The notes: generated from the sequence alone by a model not told the origin. Counted from the stretch's first letter, positions 1 through 6,477 are shown. The stretch: DNA of 7,351 bases from Methylophilus sp. (GCA_027489475.1 JAIXZQ010000125.1:1-7351); one strand, 5' to 3'. Made by a program: numbers and translations.

Positions 1-1
1 C

Positions 2-649
2 GGCTTAGAGTATGTTAAGCAATATGCCGAACATGGCTTCCGAACCGTTGCCACCGCACGCAAACCAGAGCAAGCCCACGCATTGCAACAATTGGCCAAG
101 CAGTACAGCCATGTTGAGATTTATGCGCTGGATGTGGCCGACACTGTAGCCATACGCCAACTGGCGGCCCAACTAGCTGACCTGCGCTTGGATATCCTGA
201 TTAACAATGCTGGCATCTATCCTGACAGCCAGTTTGGTCAATGTGACGCACAGGCTTGGCTCTCTGCTTTTCAGGTGAATTGTCTCAGTACCTACTATTT
301 GGCAGAAGCCTTTTTGCCCCTGCTGCGTCGCGCAGGCACGGCGAAAATCATCGCCATGACCAGCAAAATGGGCAGCATAGACGACAATGGCAGTGGTGGT
401 GAATACTTGTACCGCACCAGCAAAACAGCCTTGAATATGTTGGTGAAAAGTTTGGCGATTGATTTACGTGCACAACACATTTGGGTGGCGGCCTTGCATC
501 CCGGCTGGGTACGAACTGAGATGGGCGGCCCAAATGGCCTGATTGATACCGCCACCAGTGTGCGCGGGTTGCGGGCTGTCATTGCGCAATTAGACGAGAC
601 ACAGTCCGGCCAGTTTATTGCCTATGACGGACAAGGCATTGCTTGGTAG
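2..649 (+). CDS. Short-chain dehydrogenase/reductase (SDR), C-factor-like, 5' end cut by the window
   Basis: This is an NAD(P)-dependent oxidoreductase of the classical SDR fold, probably cytosolic; the substrate cannot be told. The reading frame is open from base 2 and gives 215 residues. The TTG at base 83 is an internal codon, because the 27 codons before it (GLEYVKQYAEHGF..., with a VATAR segment closing the second Rossmann strand) are typical SDR sequence. Only the first residues, including most of the TGxxxGxG cofactor loop, are missing. Visible motifs, numbered from base 2, are the LDVAD acidic site near residue 47, NNAG at 68-71, the structural Asn of FQVN at 93, a Ser in MTSKMGS (121 or 125), the catalytic YRTSK at 137-141, and HPGWVRT at 166-172. 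The overall pattern resembles the CsgA/C-factor and sniffer-like SDRs. The gene converges on the FemAB-like gene with 7 bases between stops and no visible terminator. Family is certain; function is not. Confidence 0.93.
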   Translation, partial: GLEYVKQYAEHGFRTVATARKPEQAHALQQLAKQYSHVEIYALDVADTVAIRQLAAQLADLRLDILINNAGIYPDSQFGQCDAQAWLSAFQVNCLSTYYLAEAFLPLLRRAGTAKIIAMTSKMGSIDDNGSGGEYLYRTSKTALNMLVKSLAIDLRAQHIWVAALHPGWVRTEMGGPNGLIDTATSVRGLRAVIAQLDETQSGQFIAYDGQGIAW

Positions 650-656
650 CGCGCAT

Positions 657-1862
657 TCAGCCTGCGGGGTTAAGCGGAGGCTTGGGCGGTGGCGCTTCTA
701 AAGCCACTGCTGCTGCCGGTTGCTTAAATGGGCTGCGTTCCTCTAGCTCTTGCACATAGTCGTCCATGCGGCTGGTTTCGCGGGCTAAAAATCGTTGCAC
801 ACTCTGCTTAAATCCGGGGTCTTGCAGCCAGTGATATGAACAGGTCTGATACGGTAAAAATCCACGCGCCAACTTATGTACCCCCTGCGCCCCGCCCTCA
901 AAATAGCGGAGGCCAGTCGCAATGCAATATTGCTGCGGCTGGTAATAGCACAGCTCAAAATGCAAACAACTGATGTCACGTAACGCGCCCCAATAACGAC
1001 CGTACAAGGTATCTGCGCCTCGCAAACACAGGCTGGCGGCAATATCTTCGCCTTGTTGCGATGCAATAAATAAACAAAATTGCGTGGGTAACGCTTGGCT
1101 CAGTTGCGAAAAAAAAGCTTTAGGCAGATAGGGTGTACTGCCGTGCAGGGCATAGGTGCGGCTGTAACATGCATAAAAAATATCCAGCTCTTCTGGCCGC
1201 AATGACAGTCCATCCACCAGACGACAGTGCACCCCTTGCTGGGCCACTTTTTGCCGTTCTTGACGGATTTTTTTTCGTTTTTCGCGACTCAAGTCAGCCA
1301 TAAAAGCCTCCCAGTCTGCATAACCCGGATTTTGCCCGCGAAACTGCACCACTTGTCGACGTAACCACCCGGCGGCGGCACAGCAATCACCGCTCCAATC
1401 ATTGGGAAAAAGCACATGCGCGCCAGACAGCCCATACTGCTGGCACAGCGCTTGTATTTGTGACAATAATTGTGCGGCCAATACCTCTGGCTCGGCCACG
1501 TCAGGATGGATTAGCAACCGTGGGCCAGTGACAGGAGAAAACGGAATCGCTGAAATCAGCTTGGGATAATATTCACCACCGGCCTGCATGTAGGCATCGG
1601 CCCAAGACCAGTCAAATACATATTCGCCATAGGAATGCGTTTTAAAATAACAGGGCACTGCGGCAACCAGACGATGCCCTTGCCAAGCGGTCAAATGATG
1701 AGGTAACCAGCCTGTGTGCTCTGTCACTGCCCCAGAGGCTTCAAACGCTTGTAAACATTGGTAGTCGAGTAAAGGTTGATTGGCGCCTAAGGCTTGCCAG
1801 TCTTCTGGCTGAATCTCTGTTAATTGACGTATCCAGACAAAGGCGGTGGATGATGCAGTCAT
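657..1862 (-). CDS. FemAB-like / GNAT-fold N-acyltransferase (COG3146, DUF482-type)
   Basis: A 401-residue protein of the predicted N-acyltransferase family often annotated as 'peptidoglycan biosynthesis/recognition' or GNAT N-acetyltransferase (FemAB_like). The activity of this family is not well established, so acyl transfer is inferred from the fold. Family blocks recognised are WSWADAYMQAGGEYYPKL (85-102) followed by PFSPVTGPRLL, HVLFPNDWS (149-157), a basic helix SREKRKKIRQERQKV (192-206), YSRTYALHGSTPYLP (233-247), GRYWGA (288-293), HFELCYYQ (301-308), and FEGGAQGVHKLARGF (321-335) near the C-terminus. There is no signal peptide or membrane segment, so it is probably cytosolic. The last 25 or so residues form a Pro/Ala-rich tail that looks disordered. 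Where I recall family members having F-H-W-x-N, this protein reads FRGQN (174-178). The ATG at 1862 lacks a clear Shine-Dalgarno, but the first residues already look like the family's start. It lies 56 bases behind the EF-hand gene on the same strand and may be cotranscribed with it. Confidence 0.88.
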   Translation of the reverse strand: MTASSTAFVWIRQLTEIQPEDWQALGANQPLLDYQCLQAFEASGAVTEHTGWLPHHLTAWQGHRLVAAVPCYFKTHSYGEYVFDWSWADAYMQAGGEYYPKLISAIPFSPVTGPRLLIHPDVAEPEVLAAQLLSQIQALCQQYGLSGAHVLFPNDWSGDCCAAAGWLRRQVVQFRGQNPGYADWEAFMADLSREKRKKIRQERQKVAQQGVHCRLVDGLSLRPEELDIFYACYSRTYALHGSTPYLPKAFFSQLSQALPTQFCLFIASQQGEDIAASLCLRGADTLYGRYWGALRDISCLHFELCYYQPQQYCIATGLRYFEGGAQGVHKLARGFLPYQTCSYHWLQDPGFKQSVQRFLARETSRMDDYVQELEERSPFKQPAAAVALEAPPPKPPLNPAG

Positions 1863-1918
1863 GTTAAGACGATGGCTGGCTGGTTAAGAGGCGCGCGCGC
1901 AACATCCAGTGAGTGCGC

Positions 1919-2542
1919 TTAACTTGGTCGTTTGCGGTTAGCTGAGACTTCTTTACCCGAAGAATTCACAGAACTATTGGCAGGAATCACCGTAGCGGCA
2001 GGTTTGGATTTGTTACGGACTTTGTTGTCGACATCGACATCGCTGAGCAAATTTTGTGCAGATTCAGTACGCGCTTCGGCTTCACGCTGACGCTCTACCA
2101 TTTTCGCGTAGGCGTTTTCTAGTTCATCCAAGGTAATGACACCATTGGCATCGAGATCTACATAAGAAAAATGCCTAGCCACTTGTGGCAAACACAGCGT
2201 TGCTTCTTCACGGTCTAACGATTCATCGTTATCACGGTTACATTCATTAAAGCGCAGAGAAATACTATCATGCATGGCTTTACGCTTTTGCTGCATGATT
2301 TGATGGTCGGGATCGGTATTTTTTGCGTAATCAGACAAGGCTTTACGCAATCGGGCACGGTCTTCTGGGCTGAAGTTGTGTTCTAGGGTTTTTGACAGGC
2401 CGATTTCGTCATTTTCTGCTAGACGAATCTCCGTCAAACGCATTGGGAGTTTATTTTCAGCAATGGCTGACGCTACTGGCAACATCGTGGTGGCCAATAC
2501 AAAAAACGCGCTCACATGTTTAATCGCTCTACACATCCACAT
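1919..2542 (-). CDS. Exported EF-hand calcium-binding protein, uncharacterised
   Basis: A 207-residue protein with a Sec-type signal peptide: Cys-Arg-x2-Lys, then a hydrophobic stretch (about 9-24) ending in ASA or AIA, giving cleavage after residue 26 or 28. The mature protein is therefore probably periplasmic. Two EF-hand loops are visible. Loop 1 (102-113, NRDNDESLDREE) has Asn at position 1, Asp at 3 and 5, and Glu at 12, but Glu replaces the usual Gly at position 6. Loop 2 (129-140, DLDANGVITLDE) is canonical. The 15-residue gap between loops suits a paired EF-hand lobe. Cys101 and Cys117 bracket loop 1 and could form a disulfide. Before the lobe is a charged, probably helical segment (about 50-95). 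After it come a Glu/Arg-rich helix (149-162), a short DVDVD acidic run and a low-complexity Ser/Asn/Lys tail. ATG codons exist at residues 1 and 3; the only SD-like element (AAAGGG) is 11 bases before the first. Divergent from ompR. Calcium binding is inferred from the loops; the role is unknown. Confidence 0.87.
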   Translation of the reverse strand: MWMCRAIKHVSAFFVLATTMLPVASAIAENKLPMRLTEIRLAENDEIGLSKTLEHNFSPEDRARLRKALSDYAKNTDPDHQIMQQKRKAMHDSISLRFNECNRDNDESLDREEATLCLPQVARHFSYVDLDANGVITLDELENAYAKMVERQREAEARTESAQNLLSDVDVDNKVRNKSKPAATVIPANSSVNSSGKEVSANRKRPS

Positions 2543-2616
2543 CCAAACGTAAACCCTTTATTCACTCAATCTGGAACCACTGAGTACACTTATAAATGCG
2601 GTACTTTTATCGTGTG

Positions 2617-2642
2617 TGTAATATTACTTGCTACGTTGTAAT
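2617..2642 (+). promoter_or_regulatory. Pair of TGTAAT hexamers upstream of the EF-hand gene (possible OmpR site)
   Basis: TGTAAT occurs at 2617-2622 and again at 2637-2642 (the latter preceded by T, giving TTGTAAT). The two starts are 20 bases apart, close to two helical turns. They match the first five bases of the TGTAAC units in front of ompR. Relative to a possible minus-strand -10 at 2594-2589 they would sit near -35 to -60, where an OmpR-type activator normally binds. The promoter itself is weakly supported, so this is a suggestion only. Confidence 0.3.
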
Positions 2643-2658
2643 CATTATTATCGTGCTT

Positions 2659-2676
2659 TGCTCACAGCGGTGAGCA
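2659..2676. repeat. 7-4-7 perfect inverted repeat (TGCTCAC/GTGAGCA)
   Basis: TGCTCAC, a 4-base centre AGCG and GTGAGCA form an 18-base dyad with no mismatches. Neither strand has a T-run after it, so it is not a rho-independent terminator. It lies upstream of both divergent genes, which fits an operator for a dimeric regulator, but no such regulator is identified in the window. Confidence 0.5.
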
Positions 2677-2731
2677 TTAGGTTTGCTAACATAACGCAAG
2701 TCGGGGAAAAAATTCAACCCATTTAACACAA

Positions 2732-2764
2732 AATAGCGTCTGACAAGGTCTGTTTTACGCTATT
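2732..2764. repeat. 8-base inverted repeat (AATAGCGT/ACGCTATT) with a 17-base centre
   Basis: AATAGCGT (2732-2739) and ACGCTATT (2757-2764) are perfect reverse complements. Read on the minus strand the second arm is followed by TTTG, a poor T-tract; on the plus strand it is followed by GAGCC. It could be a regulatory dyad or a weak hairpin. No gene ends close by that would need a terminator here. Confidence 0.4.
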
Positions 2765-2819
2765 GAGCCTGGCATCATGCCCGACGATTGTAACTGCAAT
2801 ATGTCATGATTCAGGGCAT

Positions 2820-2837
2820 TTGTAACCGAGTTGTAAC
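2820..2837 (+). promoter_or_regulatory. Tandem TTGTAAC direct repeat, likely OmpR-family binding site
   Basis: TTGTAAC (2820-2826), CGAG, then TTGTAAC (2831-2837) form a 7-4-7 direct repeat with 11-base periodicity. OmpR/PhoB-family regulators bind head-to-tail as dimers to such repeats, and the PhoB box has the same 7-4-7 geometry. A third identical copy lies at 2788-2794. The tandem ends 32 bases before the TATAAT at 2870, which places it at about -62 to -45 from a start near 2882. This fits activation of a promoter that lacks a good -35. Autoregulation by the downstream OmpR is inferred from position and geometry. Confidence 0.5.
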
Positions 2838-2869
2838 ACCACAGCTACATGCGTGACATTGGTTTAGAG

Positions 2870-2875
2870 TATAAT
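2870..2875 (+). promoter_or_regulatory. -10 box (TATAAT) of the probable ompR promoter
   Basis: A perfect sigma-70 -10 consensus 110 bases before the ompR start. No TTGACA-like hexamer lies at the expected 16-18 base distance (the bases there read around TACATGCG), and there is no extended -10 TG. The missing -35 suggests activator dependence, with the TTGTAAC repeats just upstream as the obvious candidate site. Transcription would start near 2882 and give a leader of about 100 bases. Confidence 0.5.
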
Positions 2876-2892
2876 TTGTCTGTTTAGTTTGA

Positions 2893-2956
2893 TGATTGCG
2901 CCACCAACAATCAGACGCTGATTTCGTCAGCCTAGTCATGGTTTAAATCGTTAAAC
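2893..2956 (+). other. Three small stem-loops in the ompR 5' leader
   Basis: Three perfect inverted repeats follow each other: TGATTG/CAATCA (2893-2898 and 2908-2913), GCTGA/TCAGC (2917-2921 and 2927-2931), and GTTTAA/TTAAAC (2941-2946 and 2951-2956). All lie between the probable transcription start and the ribosome binding site (AAAAGG at about 2975-2980). They may structure the leader, or the third may be a protein-binding dyad. Short stems of this kind are common by chance, so confidence is low. Confidence 0.3.
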
Positions 2957-2985
2957 GCCTCACCGCTTATCTAAAAAAGGGATGT

Positions 2986-3711
2986 ATGGCTGAACAGTTA
3001 AAAAAAATATTGATGGTGGATGATGACTTGCGTATGCGTGAGCTGTTGCAACGTTATCTGACCGAGCAAGGCTTCAATATTAAATCTGTGTCGGATGGCA
3101 AAGAGATGGACAAAGCCATGGCAGCCGACCATTTTGATTTGCTGATTTTGGATTTGATGCTGCCAGGTGAAGACGGTTTAGCCATTTGCCGTCGCTTACG
3201 TGGCGCCAATCATTTGACCCCCATCATTATGCTGACCGCACGCGGTGATGAGGTTGATCGTATTGTCGGCTTAGAAATGGGGGCAGACGATTATTTGCCC
3301 AAGCCGTTTAATCCCCGCGAATTACTGGCCCGCATCAATGCCGTGTTGCGGCGTCATGAAATCACGCCCAAAGCCAGCGTTGAAGAAAAAGGCGGCAGCT
3401 TTCAGTTTGGTGAATTTGTGTTTGACACGCTCACCCGCAGCCTGAGCAAAAACGGGGTGCCTATTACCATCACCAGCGGTGAATTTACCCTGCTCAAGGT
3501 GTTTACCGAACATCCACGTCAGCCATTGTCTAGAGACCGCTTGATGCAATTAGCGCGTGGTCGCGAACTGGATGTGTTTGATCGCAGTATAGACGTGCAG
3601 GTATCACGTTTGCGCCGCATTATTGAGCCTGATCCAGCGCATCCGCGTTATTTACAAACCATGTGGGGGTTTGGCTACGTGTTTATCCCGGATGGCGAAG
3701 CGCCGCAATAA
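2986..3711 (+). CDS. ompR: OmpR, winged-helix response regulator
   Basis: The DNA-binding partner of EnvZ, 241 residues against 239 in E. coli OmpR, and strikingly similar to it by eye (for example RYLTEQGF, DLMLPGEDGL, VDRIVGLE.GADDY.PKPFNPREL, SIDVQ.SRLRR, DPAHPRY). The receiver domain (about 6-122) has the acidic pocket D12/D13, the phospho-acceptor D56, T84 and K106. A linker (about 124-137) leads to the winged-helix DNA-binding domain (about 138-235), which ends in the WGFGYVF hairpin wing. The start MAEQLKK is supported by AAAAGG five bases upstream. An out-of-frame ATG at 2982 overlaps the ribosome binding site. In enterobacteria OmpR controls porins and other envelope genes; targets here are unknown. 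envZ follows after 23 bases, so the two genes form an operon. TTGTAAC repeats upstream suggest autoregulation. Confidence 0.97.
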   Translation: MAEQLKKILMVDDDLRMRELLQRYLTEQGFNIKSVSDGKEMDKAMAADHFDLLILDLMLPGEDGLAICRRLRGANHLTPIIMLTARGDEVDRIVGLEMGADDYLPKPFNPRELLARINAVLRRHEITPKASVEEKGGSFQFGEFVFDTLTRSLSKNGVPITITSGEFTLLKVFTEHPRQPLSRDRLMQLARGRELDVFDRSIDVQVSRLRRIIEPDPAHPRYLQTMWGFGYVFIPDGEAPQ

Positions 3712-3734
3712 GCCGGCACCTTTAGACCCAAGCC

Positions 3735-5048
3735 GTGCATTTACTTCCTCGCAGACTGCTGTCCCGCATCATGCTGCTGATTGCCATTTTGTTGGCGGTC
3801 AGCATCTATGCTTCACTCAAAATATTTGACTATTTTGACCGCGAGCCTCGCGCACAAGCCGCCGCATTACAAGCGGTAACCATCGTCAATTACACCCGCG
3901 CTTCACTAATTGCCTCCCATGAAAATCGTCGGTTGGCCTTGTTATCTGAGTTATCTGGCCGTGAAGGGGTGCGTGTGTATGCCGCAGACTTTCTTGAAGA
4001 CATCGAAGCCCTACCTGCCGATCCGTTTATCAATTTGGTCGCGCAAAAAATCCGTGAACGCTTAGGCGATGAAACCATCATCACCGTCAATCACTATGAC
4101 ATTCCCGGCTTATGGATCAGCTTTAATGTAGGGCAAGATGATTTCTGGGTAGTGATTCCAAGGATTCAGGTCGATAGACCCTTCCCTTGGCATTGGCTGG
4201 GCTGGGCAGCCGTGGTCGGCTTGCTTTCATTAATTGGTGGCTACTTGCTCACAGCGCGCATCAACCGGCCATTGACGATGCTGGTGCACGCCGCCGAACG
4301 CCTGCGTAATGGCGAGCCCGCACCCAAATTACCTGTAGACAGCGTAGAAGAACTGCGTGAAGTGACGCATACCTTTAACGAGATGGCAGAATCGTTAGCG
4401 CGGCTAGATGCTGAACGTACCCTGCTGTTGGCCGGGGTGTCGCATGATATTCGCACGCCGCTGGCACGATTGCGGCTGGCGGTAGAAATGTTACCGAGCA
4501 ACGCCGACTATATGAAACAAGGCATGATCGAGGATATCTCGGACATGGATAACATCATCCATCAGTTTTTGGACTTTGTGCGCGGCGTCGAAGGTGAGCC
4601 GACACGCATGATGGATATCAATGACCTACTCAACGCGCTGGCTGAGCGTCAGCGGCGTGCCGGACGAGAGCTGAAAATCTCACTGGGCCCCAAATATTTT
4701 ATCCCGATTCGGCCACTGGCCATGCAGCGGCTGCTGGACAACTTGGTGGGCAACGCCTACTACTATGGCAAAGGCAAAGTGGAGGTGCGCAGCCAAGTGA
4801 TGGCAGACAAAATCGTTATTAGTGTGTTGGACAACGGCCCAGGCATCCCGCCCGAACATGCCGAACGCTTGTTACGTCCGTTTGAGCGCATGGACAGTGC
4901 ACGCAACAAATATGAAGGCGGCAGCGGCTTAGGGCTGGCCATATGCAACCGCATTGCCAAGCTCCACGGTGGCCAACTGGCGTTGCTTAACCGGCCTGAA
5001 GGCGGTTTAGAAGCGCGTTTGTCTCTGCCGATTCTACCGAATACCTAA
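3735..5048 (+). CDS. envZ: EnvZ-type sensor histidine kinase
   Basis: The inner-membrane sensor that phosphorylates and dephosphorylates OmpR; 437 residues (E. coli EnvZ has 450). Order: TM1 (about 9-30), a periplasmic domain of about 125 residues, TM2 (about 154-174), HAMP (about 175-227), the dimerisation/phospho-acceptor helix with H237 in AGVSHDIRTPLARLRL, and the HATPase domain with N-box DNLVGN (335-340), DNGPGI (366-371), the RPFERMD F-box (381-387) and GGSGLGLAI (395-403). All catalytic residues are present. The cytoplasmic half matches E. coli EnvZ well; the periplasmic part is divergent. The frame is closed by a TAG at 3723, so the start must be the GTG at 3735 or the ATG at 3771. 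The GTG keeps the basic residues before TM1, but no Shine-Dalgarno is visible, so translation may be coupled to ompR, which ends 23 bases before. Confidence 0.95.
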   Translation: MHLLPRRLLSRIMLLIAILLAVSIYASLKIFDYFDREPRAQAAALQAVTIVNYTRASLIASHENRRLALLSELSGREGVRVYAADFLEDIEALPADPFINLVAQKIRERLGDETIITVNHYDIPGLWISFNVGQDDFWVVIPRIQVDRPFPWHWLGWAAVVGLLSLIGGYLLTARINRPLTMLVHAAERLRNGEPAPKLPVDSVEELREVTHTFNEMAESLARLDAERTLLLAGVSHDIRTPLARLRLAVEMLPSNADYMKQGMIEDISDMDNIIHQFLDFVRGVEGEPTRMMDINDLLNALAERQRRAGRELKISLGPKYFIPIRPLAMQRLLDNLVGNAYYYGKGKVEVRSQVMADKIVISVLDNGPGIPPEHAERLLRPFERMDSARNKYEGGSGLGLAICNRIAKLHGGQLALLNRPEGGLEARLSLPILPNT

Positions 5049-5090
5049 GCCAACATGCAGTGCGGTCAAATCTAGCATGCCTTCACAGCG

Positions 5091-5102
5091 CGCCTTAAGG
5101 CG
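5091..5102. repeat. 12-base palindrome (CGCCTTAAGGCG) at the cysG stop codon
   Basis: A perfect palindrome that includes the cysG TAA (5097-5095), in the 46-base gap between the convergent envZ and cysG genes. It could fold as a 4-base stem with a TTAA loop, but no T-run follows on either strand. It is therefore not a convincing rho-independent terminator, and nothing else in the gap looks like one. Confidence 0.3.
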
Positions 5103-6477
5103 TAAACCAATTTAACCGCGCCCTTAGCTTCACCACCTCACCAATAATCGTCAGACTAGGCGGCTTTAAGCCCGCTGCGGCCACATCCTCAGCCAGATGC
5201 GCCAAGGTCGATTCGACCACCCGTTGCTTTTGTGTAGTGCCTTGTTGAATCACCGCCGCAGGCATGTCTGGCGATACGCCATGCACAATTAACTGTCGGC
5301 AAATTTGATCGAGGCCAACCAGCCCCATGTAAATAACCACCGTCTGTTTAGGACGCGCCATCGCTTGCCAATCCAAGTCCAAGGTGCCGTCTTTTAGGTG
5401 GCCAGTGATAAACAAACAAGCTTGGGCATAATCGCGATGCGTCAATGGAATCCCGGCATAACTGGAGACGCCATTGGCCGCCGTGATGCCGGGCACCACT
5501 TGAAACGGCACGCCATGCTGCATCAAGGTTTCAATTTCTTCACCGCCGCGTCCAAAAATAAACGGGTCACCGCCCTTGAGCCGCAATACGCGCTTGCCCG
5601 CCAAGGCGAGACGTGCCAACAAAGCATTAATCTCGTCTTGCGGCAGGGTATGCTGGTCGCGCGATTTCCCCACATAAATCAACTCGGCATCGCGGCGCAC
5701 TAACTCCATGACTTCTTTGCTCACCAGTTTGTCATAGACGCAGACATCGCATTGCTGCATTAAACGCAACGCTCTGAAGGTTAATAAATCCGGGTCGCCC
5801 GGTCCGCCGCCTACCAGATACACCTCGCCGCGCATAGGCGCATCCTCAGCTTGCGCCAACAAACCCTCCAGTAAGTGTCGCGCCGCCTGCTCCTGGCCAG
5901 ACAACACACGCTCAACCAAGGGCCCATTTAACACCTGCTCCCAAAACCGTCGACGGGCAGGCACGGTGGCAAACTTGGCTTTGACTTGCTCTCTAAACTC
6001 GCCGGCAATCGCGGCAATCCGGCCATAGGCGGCAGGCAACATGGTTTCGATTTTGCTGCGGATATGTCGTGCCAACACCGGCGCATTGCCCTCGCTAGAG
6101 ACGGCAATCACAATCGGACTACGGTCTATGATAGACCCCATGGTAAAGGTGCACAGGGCAGGCGCATCCACCACATTTACCGGAATATTTAAGCGCTTGG
6201 CTGCCACTGAAACCGCCTCATTCACAGCTTCATCATCGGTGGCGGCAATCACCAGACAAGCCGCAGTTAATTGTTCGGGTGCAAATGCGGCTGGGACGTA
6301 GCTGATGTCGCCTGCTGCATGCAAGGCCGCCAGTTCATCGCACAAGTCCGGCGAAATCACGGTCACTTGACCTTGCGCTTTACGTAGCATCAACACCTTG
6401 CGGGTCGCCACCTCGCCGCCGCCGATGACCACACAGGGACGTTGCGCAATATTAAAAAAAATCGGTAAAGCTTGCAT
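5095..6477 (-). CDS. cysG: CysG, siroheme synthase (methyltransferase, dehydrogenase and ferrochelatase)
   Basis: This enzyme turns uroporphyrinogen III into siroheme, the cofactor of sulfite and nitrite reductases: two SAM-dependent methylations to precorrin-2, NAD-dependent oxidation to sirohydrochlorin, then iron insertion. Numbered from the upstream GTG at 6486, the CysG(B) half (about 4-215) has the NAD loop VIGGGEVATRK (20-30), NVVDAP with D107 (equivalent to Salmonella D104) and S131 (equivalent to S128). The methyltransferase half (about 218-463) has VGGGPGDPDLLT (225-236), D252, K274, LRLKGGDPFIFGRGGEE (301-317), VPGITAA, the IPLTHRDYA block and M387, and ends RLNWF as in E. coli. 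I chose the ATG at 6477 (460 residues), since MQALPIF aligns with E. coli MDHLPIF. Only three extra codons come from the GTG. Neither start has a good Shine-Dalgarno. It is a single gene here, with no sulfate or nitrate assimilation genes in view. Confidence 0.96.
   Translation of the reverse strand: MQALPIFFNIAQRPCVVIGGGEVATRKVLMLRKAQGQVTVISPDLCDELAALHAAGDISYVPAAFAPEQLTAACLVIAATDDEAVNEAVSVAAKRLNIPVNVVDAPALCTFTMGSIIDRSPIVIAVSSEGNAPVLARHIRSKIETMLPAAYGRIAAIAGEFREQVKAKFATVPARRRFWEQVLNGPLVERVLSGQEQAARHLLEGLLAQAEDAPMRGEVYLVGGGPGDPDLLTFRALRLMQQCDVCVYDKLVSKEVMELVRRDAELIYVGKSRDQHTLPQDEINALLARLALAGKRVLRLKGGDPFIFGRGGEEIETLMQHGVPFQVVPGITAANGVSSYAGIPLTHRDYAQACLFITGHLKDGTLDLDWQAMARPKQTVVIYMGLVGLDQICRQLIVHGVSPDMPAAVIQQGTTQKQRVVESTLAHLAEDVAAAGLKPPSLTIIGEVVKLRARLNWFTP

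Larger units (their letters stand above)
2543..2985. promoter_or_regulatory. Divergent regulatory region between the EF-hand gene and ompR
   Basis: This is 443 bases with no convincing gene, AT-richer than its surroundings. It holds five TGTAAY hexamers, all on the plus strand (2617, 2637, 2789, 2821, 2832), a perfect TATAAT for ompR, several inverted repeats (2659-2676, 2732-2764), a 10-base palindrome GTAATATTAC (2618-2627), and a leader of about 100 bases before ompR with three small hairpins. On the minus strand TATAAG (2594-2589) is a possible -10 for the EF-hand gene, with no good -35. The region is long for a genome this compact, so both promoters are probably regulated. It could also hide a small RNA, although no rho-independent terminator is visible in it. 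Confidence 0.7.

Noticed and set aside
689..707. GTGGC/GCCAC hairpin downstream of the SDR stop, as its terminator
   Set aside because: It lies inside the FemAB-like coding sequence, has only a 5-base stem and no T-run after it.
1863..1918. Alternating GCGCGCGCGC (1891-1900) and two GTTAAGA copies 20 bases apart between the FemAB-like and EF-hand genes, possibly a terminator or internal promoter
   Set aside because: There is no stable stem with a T-run and no promoter-like hexamer pair. The gap is short and the elements are small enough to be chance.
2849..2921. Tiny plus-strand frames (MRDIGLEYNLSV at 2849-2887 and MIAPPTIRR at 2892-2921) as possible leader peptides of ompR
   Set aside because: Neither has a ribosome binding site, and the first spans the proposed -10 box, so it would not be transcribed.
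3623..3829. 68-codon plus-strand frame overlapping the ompR end and envZ start
   Set aside because: It is out of frame with both well-supported genes and has no ribosome binding site or domain.
5049..5094. CATGC/GCATG inverted repeat in the envZ-cysG gap as a shared terminator
   Set aside because: A 5-base stem with a 16-base loop and no T-run on either strand is too weak.
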